In this document: positions 10,296 through 23,420 of the stretch, one piece after another
How positions within the stretch are numbered: the first letter of the stretch is position 1
How the letters are laid out: every line of letters begins with the position of its first letter
Assembly (NCBI RefSeq): GCF_963924675.1
Contig: NC_089221.1
Location: 87,292,296-87,356,295, forward strand
DNA: 64,000 nucleotides
Direction of reading: 5' to 3'
DNA from: Phocoena phocoena
Taxonomy: Eukaryota > Chordata > Mammalia > Artiodactyla > Phocoenidae
Position numbers and translations under genes: made by a program
Notes under the pieces: model-generated
Databases searched by the model: none
Seen by the model: the letters and a program-made list of their open reading frames with translations, nothing else
Told to the model about the DNA's origin: nothing

Positions 10296-13200
10296 CTCCT
10301 GAGGCTATATGACAAATTCAACCTATTTCCTCAATACATAAACTGTGTCAGTATCAGTGAAACAGAACAATGGAAACATTAGCCTTTTGGTTTAATATCA
10401 TTGATTACTTTGATAAGAAACATAAAGCAAAAAATCTGAAAAGAAGCAAAATTTAAACATTTTAAATAAAAATACTTATTTCTCAATTTATTGTTTGGAT
10501 CCATTAAATACATTATTTTGCCTTGCATTACACTGAAGTATAGTATATTTGATTAATTTTAAGAATCTAAATATGGACATCAAGTAATTATTTTTTCTCA
10601 CATTAAAATATTTTAATATTTATGAATAAAATTCTAAATGCATTTTTTATCTGAAATTATTGCAACATGATTCTTGATCTTGTTTTACATGTGAATTATG
10701 TAATCTTTATATAGTGAAAAGTGTCACTGATTTTTATAGCAATACAGAGTCCACTATTACTTCATGAAACACTAAAAATAAGGTGACTTAATAGATTATC
10801 AAAGAATAAACTACAGATAAATTCAATATTTCTTCAGAACCCATTTTGAGGATAACTGTATCAAAAAAATTTATTTCTACTGTTTTCTGGTTAGCCCTAC
10901 TCATATGGACTCCTTTGTTATGAGTTGTCATTTAATGTTTTTCCATTCAACAGGCCTCTAAATCATGCCTACATACTTATCATGTTCAAAGAGTACATTT
11001 TACCCAGTGACAATTGCACTGTTCACATTAAAATGATAACTGAAGCACTGTAAGTAATTACTACATCCTAAAACAAAGAATGAATGTACATTATTGCAGG
11101 GGCTTTCAGAATAACGACTTACCTTATAAGTTATATAATATGTAATGCTACGGGGAAATGTGGGAGAAAGCAAAGAGTGAATGGGAGGGCTTTTGTTCAT
11201 GCAAGAACTCTGTGATTTTTCATATTAAAATTATTTGAGTTTGATGAGAAATAGGTTAAATATTATAGAGTGAAATTTATGGTAAATTGTACATCTCATA
11301 AGTTAAATGTACTAGATAAAAACTTAGTAGCAAAGTGGAAGTTTGATAAATTTTTCAGATAGTAAAAATGACTCAAATATTGTTTAATGAATAACAAAAT
11401 AATTAGATTAAAACTTAATGAAATCAATATATGCATTCCAGTGGAACTGGTGGAAATGAAAAAGCTGAATTATTTAATTTACATTGTAAAAGCAACAGCA
11501 AATGTGTTTTTAAGCACATACTTCAGGAGCATAGTGACAATCATTAGTTAATATGCAGATAAGATATCACATAATTTTTAATGCCCCATATAAACAGTCA
11601 ATAGTCACACGGATATATCCCTATTTTACTGAAAATTAAGACATGTACTACTATGTTTTCACAAATATTATTTCAAGAAACCATCCAAACTAATTAAAAG
11701 TTTATGTTGTGGATTAAATGGGTATGTATTTCCACTTCTTAATTAGTTTAAAATAAGCCTTTAATAAATATTACATGCTATTATTGTTATTATTTTTTAT
11801 ACCTATTAGGTAAGTTGGTTCACTTACAAAGTACCATAAGTATTTGAAGGGTTGAAGATAAAGAAACAGTTACAGATTTAATTAAATTGTACACAAATGG
11901 GATTTATAGGACTAATATATACCACATCAACAAAATTTTGCATTGTTTCAGGTTGTTTTGAAGAGAGGTTGTCTGAGAATTAATTGAAGAAAATGATCCA
12001 TAATTTAGTTCTTGCAGTGTGAAAATGAAAATTTTTCTTTTTCTCATGTTTCATAGTACTTTCCTTACAGTCGTTTTATTTTACTTTCACTGTACACCAA
12101 AATGCCAGAAAGGACAGGAACCCTGAACTTTATTTTATGCTCAAGAAACTGACACACACAGAGAGTTGGTGGCATACATAAGAGCACCTCACAAGCTAAT
12201 TGATCAAAAGTTAGGATTTTACAGAAAATAGTTACCTAAATTCGTACACAAGGAAATGGAGGTCCTGAAATGTAAATGACCTACTCAAGTTTATATAAAT
12301 AGGTAGTTTCAATATTTGAGTTAGAACCAATTTTTTAAAACTCCCTTTGTACTTTCCATCATTTCCAGCTTTATTTTAATAAAAAATAATAGACCAAAAT
12401 TCAGTTCATTAGTCTTGAATCCAAGAACCTTGGGCTTGCAAGATAGTGAGCAAAATCAAGAAAAATGTATATGACCTATATGTAGTAGATAATTGTCATC
12501 CTTCTATCGAGCAACTATATCCCCTTCATCTTCTTTTATCAGGAAACCCTCCTCTAATTCTCATTTCAAGCAGTTGACAAGACCAGTCCCTTTCTACATT
12601 ATTAGAGATGAGCATGAAATGTAGGCTGAACCAACATATTCAAAAACCTCTGGCCAAAGTCTTGCTCCACAATTAGCTTGAGAAGAAGAAAATCCAATCA
12701 ATCATAAAAACTTTTGAAACTACACTATGGGACAAATGAAGTTCTTTGAGCAAAAGTTTCTCAGAGCAAACCATGTGAAGGCCATCTTGGCAAAACTTGT
12801 GAAAAGTCTGCCTACATGAGCCCAAAATAAATGGAGGAGGGATGAATAATAGAAAGAGTGACTCCTGATAACATTATTTGTGTCCTTAGATCTATCCATA
12901 CCTATCAACCACTGGAAATTGTAGGTAGATGTGCCAATAAATTCTCTTTTTCACTTGAGCCAGTGTGAATTGGGTTTTGTTCAGTCACCATCAAGTGTCC
13001 TTTTAAATTCTGTTTCCTAACAAATACTGACATGGATAGCTCTGTTTCTAATTGAGGATGAATAAAATAACAGCAAAACAGTATATGCTTTTTAAATCTC
13101 AAACTAAAGGGCATATTGCCATGAAGATTCGGAGAGAGTGTCTATAACTACAAAGTAATTTCTACTAGAATAGAATCATTTTTTTCAAAGTAACTTCTTG

Positions 13201-13920
13201 TTATCCTCCCAAAGATGTAACAGGCTACAGGAGAATATAGCTATATGGTTTAAAATTGGAGGAGATAAGTCAAAAGTTCAAGGAAACCAGATTGGAAAAA
13301 TTTAAGTAAATCTGCAATAAAATATTGATTAAGAAAGGTAATAAAGAAGTTTTTAACAGTAGTAAAGTTTTAATCAGTATTGTGGAAAAGAGACAAGGAA
13401 ATTCAGAATGCAAACGAAGTCATGGAGAGGATGGTAGAATGATAGGGCTTGGAGAAGGAAGATCTCACTTAATCAAATATGAAGTGGTTAATATCCCATT
13501 TTATTTTGGGTGGTTAAAATTCAGCCTAAAAATATGTTTCAAGCAAAATACCAGAATGTCTTTGCTCCAACTAAATTGTTTATAATGAATTATATTTTAG
13601 ATTATAAATTTTTAGAATTTTGATAACTTTTAAAGGCTTAACTTTGTATTTGATAGAATAATTTCAAAAGCCTTGTAAGTGGCAATATATTTCAAGTGGT
13701 AATATATTTCAAAAATACAATGGGGGATTGATTTTACTACGTTTCTAATCACATCTTTGGAACATTGTTTTTTAATCACAAGATATTGTATTTTATTGTC
13801 ATTGCCTGAGTATTTACAGATATATACTTAATTTTAATTTCTTATAATTAACACAATGTAAGATTTATAAAGCTATAAGAATGAAACAAATTTGAAATTC
13901 TTATCCATTTAAAATATCTT
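10296..13920. other. AT-rich stretch with weak old-repeat traces
   Basis: No gene is supported. Positions 12,100-12,360 (aagaaactgacacacacag, then cctactcaagtttatataaat, then gagttagaacc) resemble a decayed MIR/L2-type repeat on the + strand. Small frames at 11,000-11,200, 12,720-13,114 and 13,325-13,585 lack motifs or codon structure that would support a gene. Confidence 0.45.
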
Positions 13921-13924
13921 TTAA

Positions 13925-14120
13925 AATTCAACAAACATTTATTGTGCACCTGCCTGGTGCCAACAAATGTTCTAGATGATGGAAATACAGTGGTGAATAA
14001 GACAAACCACACTGCACCTGCCCTCAAGGTGAGAGAGACAAAAACTAGAGATCAATAATACATTATCAAAAATTTTGGATTGTATTAAGTACTGTAAAGG
14101 AATTAATATCAGAGTTACTA
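13925..14120. repeat. L2/MIR-like old mammalian repeat
   Basis: The word order attcaacaaacatttattgtg ... ttctagatgatgg ... atacagtggtgaataagac ... ctgccctcaaggtg matches a common eutherian-wide repeat of L2/MIR age. Similar pieces occur at 23,290-23,420, 24,940-25,110, 34,780-34,960, 50,430-50,540 and 55,440-55,800. The exact family is not checked. Confidence 0.5.
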
Positions 14121-14639
14121 AGTTTAGGGATTATAAGTGAAAACCCTCACCATGATAATTTTTATATTATCAAAAATTTATTTATTTTAATGTTTGCATC
14201 AATTATCAGAAAGTTGGTGTGTTTCATGACTTTAGAATAAGCAGACCTTGGTTCAAAATCTGCAACACAGTAGCATCATGATCGTGTTAATGGAAAGGAT
14301 AGCTATATAAAGGTGTTAATGGAAATATAGTTATCTTTTTGCAAATCTGTGGGAATGGGCATAATTCATGTAAAGCTGTAGCAGGGTCTAGGTTCTTAAT
14401 AAATATTGGCTCTTTCCATAGAAGGATTTATTGAATAAAATCAAAAAACAAATGTCCAAACAAAAGCAAATACCAGTATTATTCTTATAATTCCATTTTA
14501 GTTATGTGATAATTATTCACTTGGTAGTTGTTATAATGTGACATGAAAACTTGGTAAATAAGAGCAAGTCTTCTGTAACCTTTTATTTCAGCTTGCATTT
14601 TTCTGTTAAAGTATTTTTGGGATTCTCACATAATAAATG

Positions 14640-15130
14640 CTGGAGGCTAAAATAATAATTAATACCATTCCCCATCCGTATCAAATATGTGAAATGACAA
14701 CATTCAAAACATATTTTCTTACCCGGTACTGGTTAATTCTGATCCAAATGAGGGAGGCAAAACTGCAAGGTGCCAGATGAGCTCCTTAATATAAACACTT
14801 GAAAGGAAGTGGGAGAAGTACCTAGCAAAGAGATTTTTCTTCTTTGTATGCTAATTTGATTCACACCTGCCACCACTTCAGAAATGGTAATACTGGAACA
14901 CTGCTTCTTACACTGTGGTGGTGTATTAGCTAACTTCCTACATATTCTCTGTCAATCACAGTAACAGAAACTGTTGGGAGAGTGCTGTTGCTTGTGAAAA
15001 ATTATTTGCAGAGAAAAAGCTGTTGAGGAATTTGTCCTATTAAACCAGAACCATGAAAGTGGCTGGCTTACCGTCTGCTTTAGATCTTGGAACAGGATGA
15101 AAAATACTTGAAACGTCTGTCTGAGAAGTG
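14640..15130. promoter_or_regulatory. Repeat-poor island, second candidate conserved non-coding element
   Basis: No repeat recognised. It carries an octamer-like TATGCTAAT (about 14,848), a CACACCTGCC E-box-type word just downstream (about 14,862), and a TGTCAATCA PBX/HOX-like word near 14,950. These are short words that also occur by chance. The call rests on the lack of repeat and on the more even composition. Confidence 0.2.
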
Positions 15131-16301
15131 GTATTTACTAACACCTAGGCTTTTCTACAATCATTGTTATGAATAAAAACCTCACTGTTGATATTTTTGT
15201 CTAATATTTATATGTCTCAGCATAGCAACATATATACATATATTATGTATGTATATACACATATATATATATCAGAGGATTTTTAAAGTATATTCATATA
15301 AACATAAAATACTTTTAAGTATAACATATAATCAGCATATACTATCCAAATTTAGATCATATTTGTTTTTTTTAATTGATAAATTAATCTGCATTATTTC
15401 TTGATAGAAAAGTGTCACATTTACAATGGTACTTCAATTTCTAATTAATTCAGTATGCTTAAAAAAAAATAAGGAACTGGAGCAGTAATCTATCTACCTC
15501 CAGGAAATGAGGTATTTTACATATGTGTTTTTTTGACCTGACATGTCCACTTTATTTTGCATTTGCTGGCCTAACTTTTATCTGAGCAGTACCGGCACAA
15601 TCAAGCCACAGGGGTTTCAGTAGGGATACCATGATCAGTTTTCACAACTGATGTCAGCTATAAAGAAAAATGTATAATAATTGTGACCTTACATCCATAT
15701 CAACCAGTTGTAACATGGTTGAATTCTTCCAGTATATAACAAGGCATAGTCCTACTAAACATAATGTTCCAGGTTTTCAATTTTTAGCCATATTGATATT
15801 TTCATCAAGCTTTAAGATATTTTCAAAAAACTCAACACTTCCTTGAACATTGGGCATTTTGAAATAATCGTTATTGAAATATGACCTTACTTTCCTTCAT
15901 GTACTTTTCCTCCATCATTTAGTCTTATTTGAAAACTGACCAATTATTCCAGAACTTTGACTTTTTATGTGATGAGAAAGGTTATTGAACAAAGACTTTT
16001 CTGTGGTTGATATATGACTTAGTTTTAAAGTTTTCTCTTTTTTGATGCACAGACATAACAAAATAATTATGAATGTATCCAATCATGTAAATAACTTCAG
16101 CCAAAATTATGGGGGTTTTGTGAAGAGAGGGCAAGATTTCCTCAATAGAATTTTGTGATCATAGACTTACTTAAATTGTAGTTTTCTCATCCCATTTATT
16201 TCTCTTAGAAAGCCTCTGAGGTAATAATATAGAGCTGTAAGCAAACTGTGCAGTATATAGTTTTTGCTAAATTTCTACAGTCATTTATAATTTTCTGTGT
16301 A

Positions 16302-16333
<32 letters not shown>

Positions 16334-16762
16334 TCTGTGTATATATTCTTATAAAATAGATTCTATTTTAATATTGCTTTTCAACCTAATGTTTAAAAAT
16401 GTATTGATACATTATGAACACATTTCCATGTAAATAAATATAGATCTCATCATCTTTAATGATTCTATAGTACTTCACTACCTACTTCAACCCACTCCAA
16501 TAAAGGAAGTGCTTCAACTACTCTACTTTAATTGCTTGTATCAGGGTCACCAATTACAAACAATCTCTAATCTTCCCTATGCCACAACAGTCTGTTGGTT
16601 TTCTACAACATTTGATATTCCTTCTTTGGCCAATTTTTCGTTTTTTCCACCTCCTTAAAGGCCCTCTTATCTCACACTACACAGTTTCCTAAATGATGTC
16701 ACACATTCCCAAGTTTCAACACAACTTCTCTGTCTCAAAAAAAAAAAAAAAAAAATGTCCAT
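15131..16762. other. AT-rich stretch with TA microsatellites
   Basis: TA-rich microsatellites lie at about 15,225-15,275 and 16,302-16,333. Positions 16,380-16,480 (cacatttccatgtaaataaatatag...) resemble an old interspersed repeat. A poly-A run at 16,738-16,755 lies just before the next SINE and is the left flank of its target site. No gene seen. Confidence 0.4.
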
Positions 16763-16975
16763 GGGCTTCCCTAGTGGCGCAGTAGTTGAGAGTCCTCCTG
16801 CCGATGCAGGGGACACGGGTTCGTGCCCCAGTCTGGGAAGATCCCACATGCCGCGGAGAGGCTGGGCCCTTGAGCCATGGCCGCTGAGCCTGCGCGTCCG
16901 GAGCCTGTGCTCCACAATGGGAGAGGCCACAACAGTGAGAGGCCCGCGTACCGGAAAAAAAAAAAAAAAAAAAAA
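16763..16975 (+). mobile_element. CHR-type SINE in an A-rich target
   Basis: Full-length short form with A-box and B-box-like motifs and a tail of about 21 A. The flanks repeat atgtccat (left ending 16,762; right starting about 16,977). Most SINE positions match the consensus of the other copies. Open frames of about 100 codons on both strands are SINE read-throughs. Confidence 0.95.
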
Positions 16976-17029
16976 CATGTCCATGATTGTTACAAATGCT
17001 TATCCAGCTGCCATCCAGGTTTCTGCACT

Positions 17030-17400
17030 AGGATGTCTTAGTGGCACCTCAAACACTACGTGAACATGACCAAAATTCTACTGATTCATCACTGCTGCCC
17101 CACCCACCAAAACAAAACATCCTCTTTTAGTGCTTCATATTTCACAGATGACACACAATCCGCTCATATGTTCAGGTCATAAATAAGAAAGCTATCCTTG
17201 GCTCCACCGTCCCCTTCCTCATAACTCACATTGTTACCATATCCTTTTGCTTCTTTTAAAATGTCTCTTTACTCTACTTCTTTATATATCCATTGATACC
17301 AGCTAATACAATTTGCCATGCTCTTTCTCTGGAATATTAAAACTACCTCTTAACTGGTCTTTCTGCATGGATTAGAGTGAACCATATGAAATTACAACAA
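17030..17400 (+). repeat. L2-like LINE remnant, reverse-transcriptase part
   Basis: Words in order such as ggtgtcttagtggcacctcaaac-like, catgaccaaaattctactgattcatc, gctatccttggctcc and cctcttaactggtctttctgc parallel the L2 ORF2 region that encodes the segment ending in LDYCNSLLTGLP in better copies. It is heavily mutated with no open frame. Assignment is from memory of the L2 pattern. Confidence 0.5.
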
Positions 17401-17649
17401 TTTTAACAATTTTTTAAGGCAATTTCACATGGTTAGACTTAGTATACTAAGTCTCTCAAATATATTTTTAATTTTTCTCCTAGAGTGTTCTTTAAAAAAC
17501 ACCAAAATGCGAGTGTCAAATGAAAATTTTTTCATGAGTAAGTGTGTGAGGCTATATTTAAAATTTTTAATCCACCACCAATTTTTGCTATAGTCTATTT
17601 CAAATATTTCATTTGGATGAAAATTTCTGTAATAAACAGTCTACATACA

Positions 17650-18640
17650 TTTCCTTGTGTGAATGTCTAATTAGACATTTTAACAATGTTCAACATACAT
17701 TCAAATCTCATGAGAAACACTAAAAAGAGGTTAAAATGCCTGAAAATTAACATAAAACAAGGACAATAGGTGAGGAGCCACAGATAACTCAGATATTGGA
17801 ATTATAAGATAGGGACTTGAAATGTGACTAACATGTAAATCATCATAAAAATCTGCAAGAAAAAAATGAAAAATAGATTAAAGGATAAAAATTTTAACAG
17901 AGAATTAGAAATTACAAAAACCACCCAGATATCCTTTTAAAAAATCTGAAAATAAAAGCACATAGAATGAGATTGGGCACAATAGGACGTATAATTAGAA
18001 AACCAGAAATAGAACAATAGAATATATATATATAATCTGAAACACTGAGAGGAACAAGAATGAGAAAAATAATGTAAAATAAAGTAAAATGCAAGAGATA
18101 TGTGAGACACCATCGAAAGTTCTAACCTATGTGATATTTGATTCCCAGAGAGAGAGGAGACAGAAAACAAGACAGAATCAGTATTTGAATAACTAATAGT
18201 GAATAAGTTTTTTCAAAATGATGAGAATTTCTTTATGAATCCCAGACAGATGCAAATATTTTATTTAAATGCATGCAGGATAAATATAAAAAGAATCATA
18301 TTCAATCACATCAGAGAGAAACTGTTGAAAAATCAAAGATGAAGTGAAAATTTTGACAGTAGCCAGAGAAACAAAAGATGTATTACCTTCAAAAGAGCAG
18401 TAAGAATGATGGCTGACTTTTCAACAAAAGCAATCAAAGACAGATGGCAGTTCAATGACATATTTACATGCTGGAAACATTTCCAATATACAGTCCTACA
18501 CTCAGAAGAAATATCCTTCAAATGTGGAATACCAGGTATCAGACTTATCCCCCTACCTAAACAACAATAAAGCTGGAAAAACTATATGAAGTAACTCTTT
18601 CAGATCCTGAACAACACATAGAACAAGGCTATTATCTGTA
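17650..18640 (+). repeat. Old L1/HAL1-like remnant: 5' region and ORF1
   Basis: A-rich on the + strand. The order of pieces (cagataactcagatattgg, gattcccagagagagaggagac, gaaactgttgaaaaatcaaag, gacagtagccagagaaac, agtaagaatgatggctgac, gacagatggcag) follows ORF1 of old L1ME/HAL1 elements. It has many stops and indels. It is too degraded to place ends. Confidence 0.5.
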
Positions 18641-19440
18641 AAAGAAAGGAAATACATTAAGTAAACATCACATTCACCAAGATTTCTACCTGGGGGAACT
18701 TTCTGAACCATGAGGAAAGGAAGGGGAGTTCAAAAAGAAAAGCAATCTCTCCCCAGAAAGAGGAAATAAGTAAATTGCAATATGGGATTCCTGAGGGAGC
18801 TGAAATTTGAAAAGCACGATATGATACATAAAGGAGGTGCAAAGGGAAAGAGCACCAGAAATCTATATAGGAATACTTTGAGCCTTTTGATATTCCATGA
18901 GACCTTTCTGAGAACAACTACTGAGAGACTGTATCCTGAATGGGAATTCTGGAGGTTTCAAACTTCTGGAGTTTATCCAGCCACTATGGAGATAATTCAC
19001 TGATCACTCTGGACATTTATTGAAATGACAGAAAGCCCTGTCCTTAGAAATAAGACTACTCTCTTACTAGAGTAAGGCTACTTTAGAACTGCCCTAGTAA
19101 ATTCTAAAAACAAAACAGGAATGATAAATTAACTGGCTGTAACAACAAAAATCATCATTTTTTAAAAGAAATCAACAGAATCTAGACTCTCAACAATGTT
19201 AACATCCACAAGGACCAGGATATAATCATAAATTGATACCCATATACAAAAGTAGGATGCTGTGATCTATAGCTAAAAGGAAAAATAAGAGAGATGTAGC
19301 AATGTCACTGAAATTAGCAATCAGGAAAGTTAAAAGAATTATTATGTGTAAGGTCAAAGATTCAAAGAAAAATATAGGCATCAAGATGTAAGAGGTGGAA
19401 AAATCACAGCAGAAAAATTAAAAATATAAAAAAGAACCAG
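18641..19440 (+). repeat. A-rich old L1-type debris, unresolved
   Basis: A-rich sequence with a 5'UTR-like style (for example 19,140-19,400, gaaatcaacagaatctagac ... tcaatcaggaaagttaaaag). It may be part of the same or a second old L1. No coding frame is supported. Confidence 0.3.
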
Positions 19441-19640
19441 ATGACTCTGCTTCCAACTATAAGGGGGTACATGTTACTAGACCAGTTCTCCTGCCATAAA
19501 AAATTTCTTCCTGAAGGAAGAAAAATAAACAGGATGAATTTTATAGTTACTTGTATAATTACCCCCAGATTGCTGAATGCCAGGAAGCACTTTCTTGATT
19601 CTAGTGTAGTAGGGGGAAAATAAATCAGATTCTCTCTATA

Positions 19641-20094
19641 TAGGCCTACCTCATTTTATTGCACCTAGGTTTATTGTGTTTTGAAGATATTGCTTTTCTT
19701 ACAAATTGAAGTTTTGTGGCAAGTCTATTGGTGCCATTTTTCCAACAACCTTTGCTCACTTCATGTCTCTGTGTCACATTTAGGTAATTCCCATACTATT
19801 TCAAACTTTTTGTTATGGTGGTCTGTGATCAGTGATCTTTGATGTTGCTGCTACATCTCACTGAAGGTTCAGATAATGGTTAGCATTTTTTAGCAATAAA
19901 GGATATTTTAATGAAGGTATATTCATTTTTTTTAGACATAATGCTATTTCATACTTTATAGACTATAGTATAGTGTAAACATAACTTTTACATGCACTGG
20001 GAAACCAAAAATTTTGCGTGACTCACTTTATCCCTGTATTCACTTTATTGCAGTGGTCTGGAACTGAACCTGCAATATCAACAAGATATGCCAG
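19641..20094. mobile_element. Tigger-like DNA transposon remnant, internally deleted
   Basis: The left end (ggcctacctcattttattgc) and the inverted right end (ctggcatatcttgttgatattgc on the other strand) resemble terminal inverted repeats of Tigger elements (pogo group, Tc1/mariner superfamily). Internal words cttacaaattgaagttttgtggcaa, gatcagtgatctttgatgttgc and actatagtatagtgtaaacat agree. Both sides abut TA, the target site of the family. At about 454 bp it is far shorter than an autonomous copy of about 2.4 kb and has no transposase frame. Confidence 0.7.
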
Positions 20095-20195
20095 TATTCA
20101 AAAGATAAAGATCATAGATATTCATAGATGTAGAGGTAGCTGGAATATATGGGGCAAAAATACCCTACAAGATATTTTTATGTAACAAAAAAAGT

Positions 20196-20778
20196 TCCAT
20201 CTCCAAAAAAGATATACAGATTGCCAATAAACACATGAAAGGATGCTCAACATCACTAATCATTAGAGAAATGCACATCAAAACTACAATGAGATATCAT
20301 CTCACACCAGTCAGAATGGCCATCATCAAAAAATCTACAAACAGTAAATGCTGGAGAGGGTGTGGAGAAAAGGGAGCCCTCTTGCACTGTTGGTGGAAAT
20401 GTAAATTGATACAGCCACTATGGAGAACAGTATGGAGGTTCCTTAAAAAACTACAAATAGAATTACCATATGACCCAGCAATCCCACTACTGGGCATATA
20501 CCCTGAGAAAACCATAATTCAAAAAGGGTCATGTACCACAATGTTCATTGCAGCTCTATTTACAATAGCCAGGACATGGAAGCAACCTAAGTGTCCATCG
20601 ACAGGTGAATGGATAAAGAAGATGTGGCATATATAAACAATGGAATATTACTCAGCCATAAAAAGAAATTGAGTTATTTGTAGTGAGGTGGATGGACCTA
20701 GAGACTGTCATACAGAGTGAAGTAAGTTGGAAAGAGAAGAACAAATACTGTATGCTAACACATATATATGGAATCTAA
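20196..20778 (+). pseudogene. L1 ORF2 C-terminal remnant
   Basis: The 3' end of an L1 ORF2. It is open for 133 codons (20,235-20,636), with the Cys-rich C-terminal motif ([16 protein letters not shown]), [17 protein letters not shown] and [13 protein letters not shown]. After KKMWHI a stop (taa at 20,634-20,636) interrupts the frame shortly before the normal C-terminus at 20,778. There is no endonuclease or reverse transcriptase because of 5' truncation. Confidence 0.9.
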
Positions 20779-21156
20779 AAAAAAAAAAAAAAGGTTCTGA
20801 AGAACCTAGGGGTAGGACAGGAATAAAGACACAGACATAGAGAATGGACTTGAGGACACAGGGAGGGGGAAGGGTAAGCTGGGACGAAGTGAGAGAGAGA
20901 GTGGCATGGACATATATACACTACCAAATATAAAATAGATAGCTAGTGGGAAGCAGCCACAGAGCACAGGGAGATCAGCTCGGTGCTTTGTGACCACCTA
21001 GAGGGGTGGGATAGGGAGGGTGGGAGAGAGATGCAAGAGGGAGGGGATATGGGAATATATGTATATGTATAGCTGATTCACTTTGTTATACAGCAGAAAC
21101 TAACACCATTGTAAAACAATTATACTCCAATAAAGATGTTAAAAAAAAAAAAAAAA
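20196..21156 (+). mobile_element. 5'-truncated L1 on the + strand, complete 3' end
   Basis: It begins inside the ORF2 C-terminus and runs through the ORF2 stop (taa 20,776-20,778), the 3'UTR (gtgaccacctagaggggtggg ... ttatacagcagaaactaac ... ctccaataaagatg) and an A-tail ending at 21,156. A short flanking repeat agttcca occurs at 20,193-20,199 and 21,158-21,164. The AATAAAG near 21,129 is its polyadenylation signal. It was inserted into or next to old L1ME-like DNA that resumes at 21,160. Confidence 0.9.
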
Positions 21157-21164
21157 GAGTTCCA

Positions 21165-21880
21165 GAAATCTACATGGACTCTTCAATATTCAGCTATGCA
21201 ACTATGTAGGATGACATTCCACAAGACTGGACAATGAACAACTAACTTAATATCTGTAAGCTAAACAACAACCAAAATTCACACGGTGTAGGAAGACGTT
21301 TGAATTCAGACAAGGAAGGGTAGGAGGACCCTACCTAAGTTATTGAACACTTAGGGCTTTAAGGAGTCACCAGAAATGTTATACACACTTTTGAGCAGTG
21401 ATAAACTATTCCTAGAGTAAACATAGTCTAAGAATGGATATGAGAATTTATCAAAGGATCAAGCTAATCCAGAAATAACTTCCCACTGAAAAAAGATCAA
21501 AACTTTTAAAGGAAAGCAGCAAATTTCAGATACTCAAAAACATAATACTTACAATGTTTGGCATTCAGTCAAAACGTACTAATCATATGAAAAATCCAGG
21601 AAAATGTGATCCATAATCTGAGAATTATTAGTTAGGAGAAACAGGTCCAGAAATCTGCAATTGGCAAAAAAAATTAAAAACTAAAAAACATATATTATAA
21701 ATATGTTCAAGATTTTAAAGAAAAGCATAAACATAATGAAAACAAAAATACAATAAGGTCAAAAAATGGAAATCTTAGAGATGAATATAAACTCCACTGA
21801 ATAGGAATAATAACAGATTTTATGCAGTAGAAGAAAATAACAGTAGACTTGACGATATGGTCTTTCTCATATATGGAATA
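21165..21880 (+). repeat. Old L1ME-like 5' region
   Basis: Shares its first part (21,189-21,330) with 30,030-30,170: both hold ttcagctatgcaactat, gaacaactac/gaacaactaa, ccaaacaacaacca/ctaaacaacaacca and tttgaattcagacaa in the same order. It continues with words of the L1ME 5' region (acaatgtttggcattcagtcaaaa, attataaatatgttcaagatt). No open frame. Confidence 0.5.
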
Positions 21881-23289
21881 AATGTTATAGATTCAATGAA
21901 ATGTCAATGCCAATGGTCCTTGTATTGCTTTTCTTTGTGTTCTAATACATAGTTCTAAAAGAATAAATAATGGTTTGTAATTAACATCTCATGGCAGTTG
22001 AATAATATTTTAAAATATTAAATAATTCACATCTATGCAAATTATTTTTACTATTATATAATTATAATTATATAATAATATAAAATTATATAATTAATTA
22101 AAATATCAATTATATTAATATTAAATATTAATTATATAAATAATTATAAATTAATTATTATTATATTATTATATCTGTCTAAATGAAATATGTGTGATGA
22201 TTGTTTTATTGTACAAATATATTTTAGAGATGGTAAAAATGGCAATATAATTTAGTGAATAATGTGACAAAATTAAAATATTCTGTCTTTTATGATGGTA
22301 ATACATACGATTCAACTTCAAAATCCTAGTGTGTTTCTGAATCTAAGAATTGCTTCAAGAATTTTATAGACAACTTCACTGCAACTTCTTCAGCCAAGTT
22401 TTTACCAAATTAATATCAATAAATATAATCTAAGAACTATAATGACTAAAGAAAAGATGTATAATTTGGCATTACTTTCAGTTGAACAAAAACTATGTGG
22501 AAGGGTTATTTACAACAACACGCTTAATGATTTTGCTGAAATTGAGGTATAAGTAATAATTATGAAATAATTATATAGTGATTTGTGAAATGTATATTTC
22601 TTTATTATTCAGTCAAACACAGTAAGATTATTGGGAGATATTTCTCCATATATATCTCATATTTCTACACATCTTGCCAGCAGAGACATTGTCATTCTTT
22701 TATTCCAGACTACATTTTAACAAATGTTTGTATAGCAAACAGACTTGGAAGATAGAGATAGTGTATTCTTCTAGTAAAGGGGCAGAATTTTGCTTTCCAG
22801 ATGATGACAGTATCTCTCTCAGATGCAAAGTTTGAACAGGTTTGCTTGCAGATCCCTTAAAAGATTGGGATTTCCTATGGTCAGGGTTTTACTCCTGTAC
22901 TTCAAGACATTGTATGCCTAAGCATCATGTGGCCCTATGTCACCAAGTGGAAATTGGGGCTCAATAAACTGGTGTAAAGGATGTCACTCAGGCTACTGTA
23001 TTGCTGTGAGTAATGAACTCCCTTGTCTCCAACTCAAGAGTCTCATGTCTTCTCCCACTGTCCATGACAGTAAGGCAGCCTTACTTGTTAGGTAGCAAGG
23101 AGAGTAAAATCTCCCACATTTAACAATTCTTAAAATTGCCTTTGTCAATAAGGTAGTTGTAAAACCTTTTACCAATGATCTCTGCTATTTTTATTCATAT
23201 CTTTTTTGTCTTAGACATAAAAGAGAATCTGGATAGTTTCCTTTTTTATATTCTAAAAGAATGTTCATATAGATATACTAATTTATTAG
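21881..23289. other. AT-rich stretch with near-palindromic AT block
   Basis: Positions 22,040-22,175 are almost pure A/T with repeated ttaattat/ataattaa words able to fold back on themselves. The rest has no recognised gene or repeat. The minus frame at 22,993-23,175 is short and unremarkable. Confidence 0.5.
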
Positions 23290-23420
23290 ATCCTCATTCA
23301 TTCATTATTTCTTTTATGTATTCATTGGTCATTCTTTGAGTACATATTATGTGCCAGATTCTTTGTTAGGGTGGAAATAGAATTTTTTTCTAAAGTTTAG
23401 TAGGAAAAGATAAGAAATAA
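23290..23420. repeat. L2/MIR-like old repeat
   Basis: The order tcattcattatttc ... ttgagtacatattatgtgccag ... ttagggtgg ... aaagtttagtagg follows the same old repeat as at 13,925 and 34,780. It is degraded. Confidence 0.45.

Noticed and set aside
20235..20636. 133-codon frame as a stand-alone gene
   Set aside because: It is the C-terminus of L1 ORF2 in a 5'-truncated copy, with a stop before the normal end.
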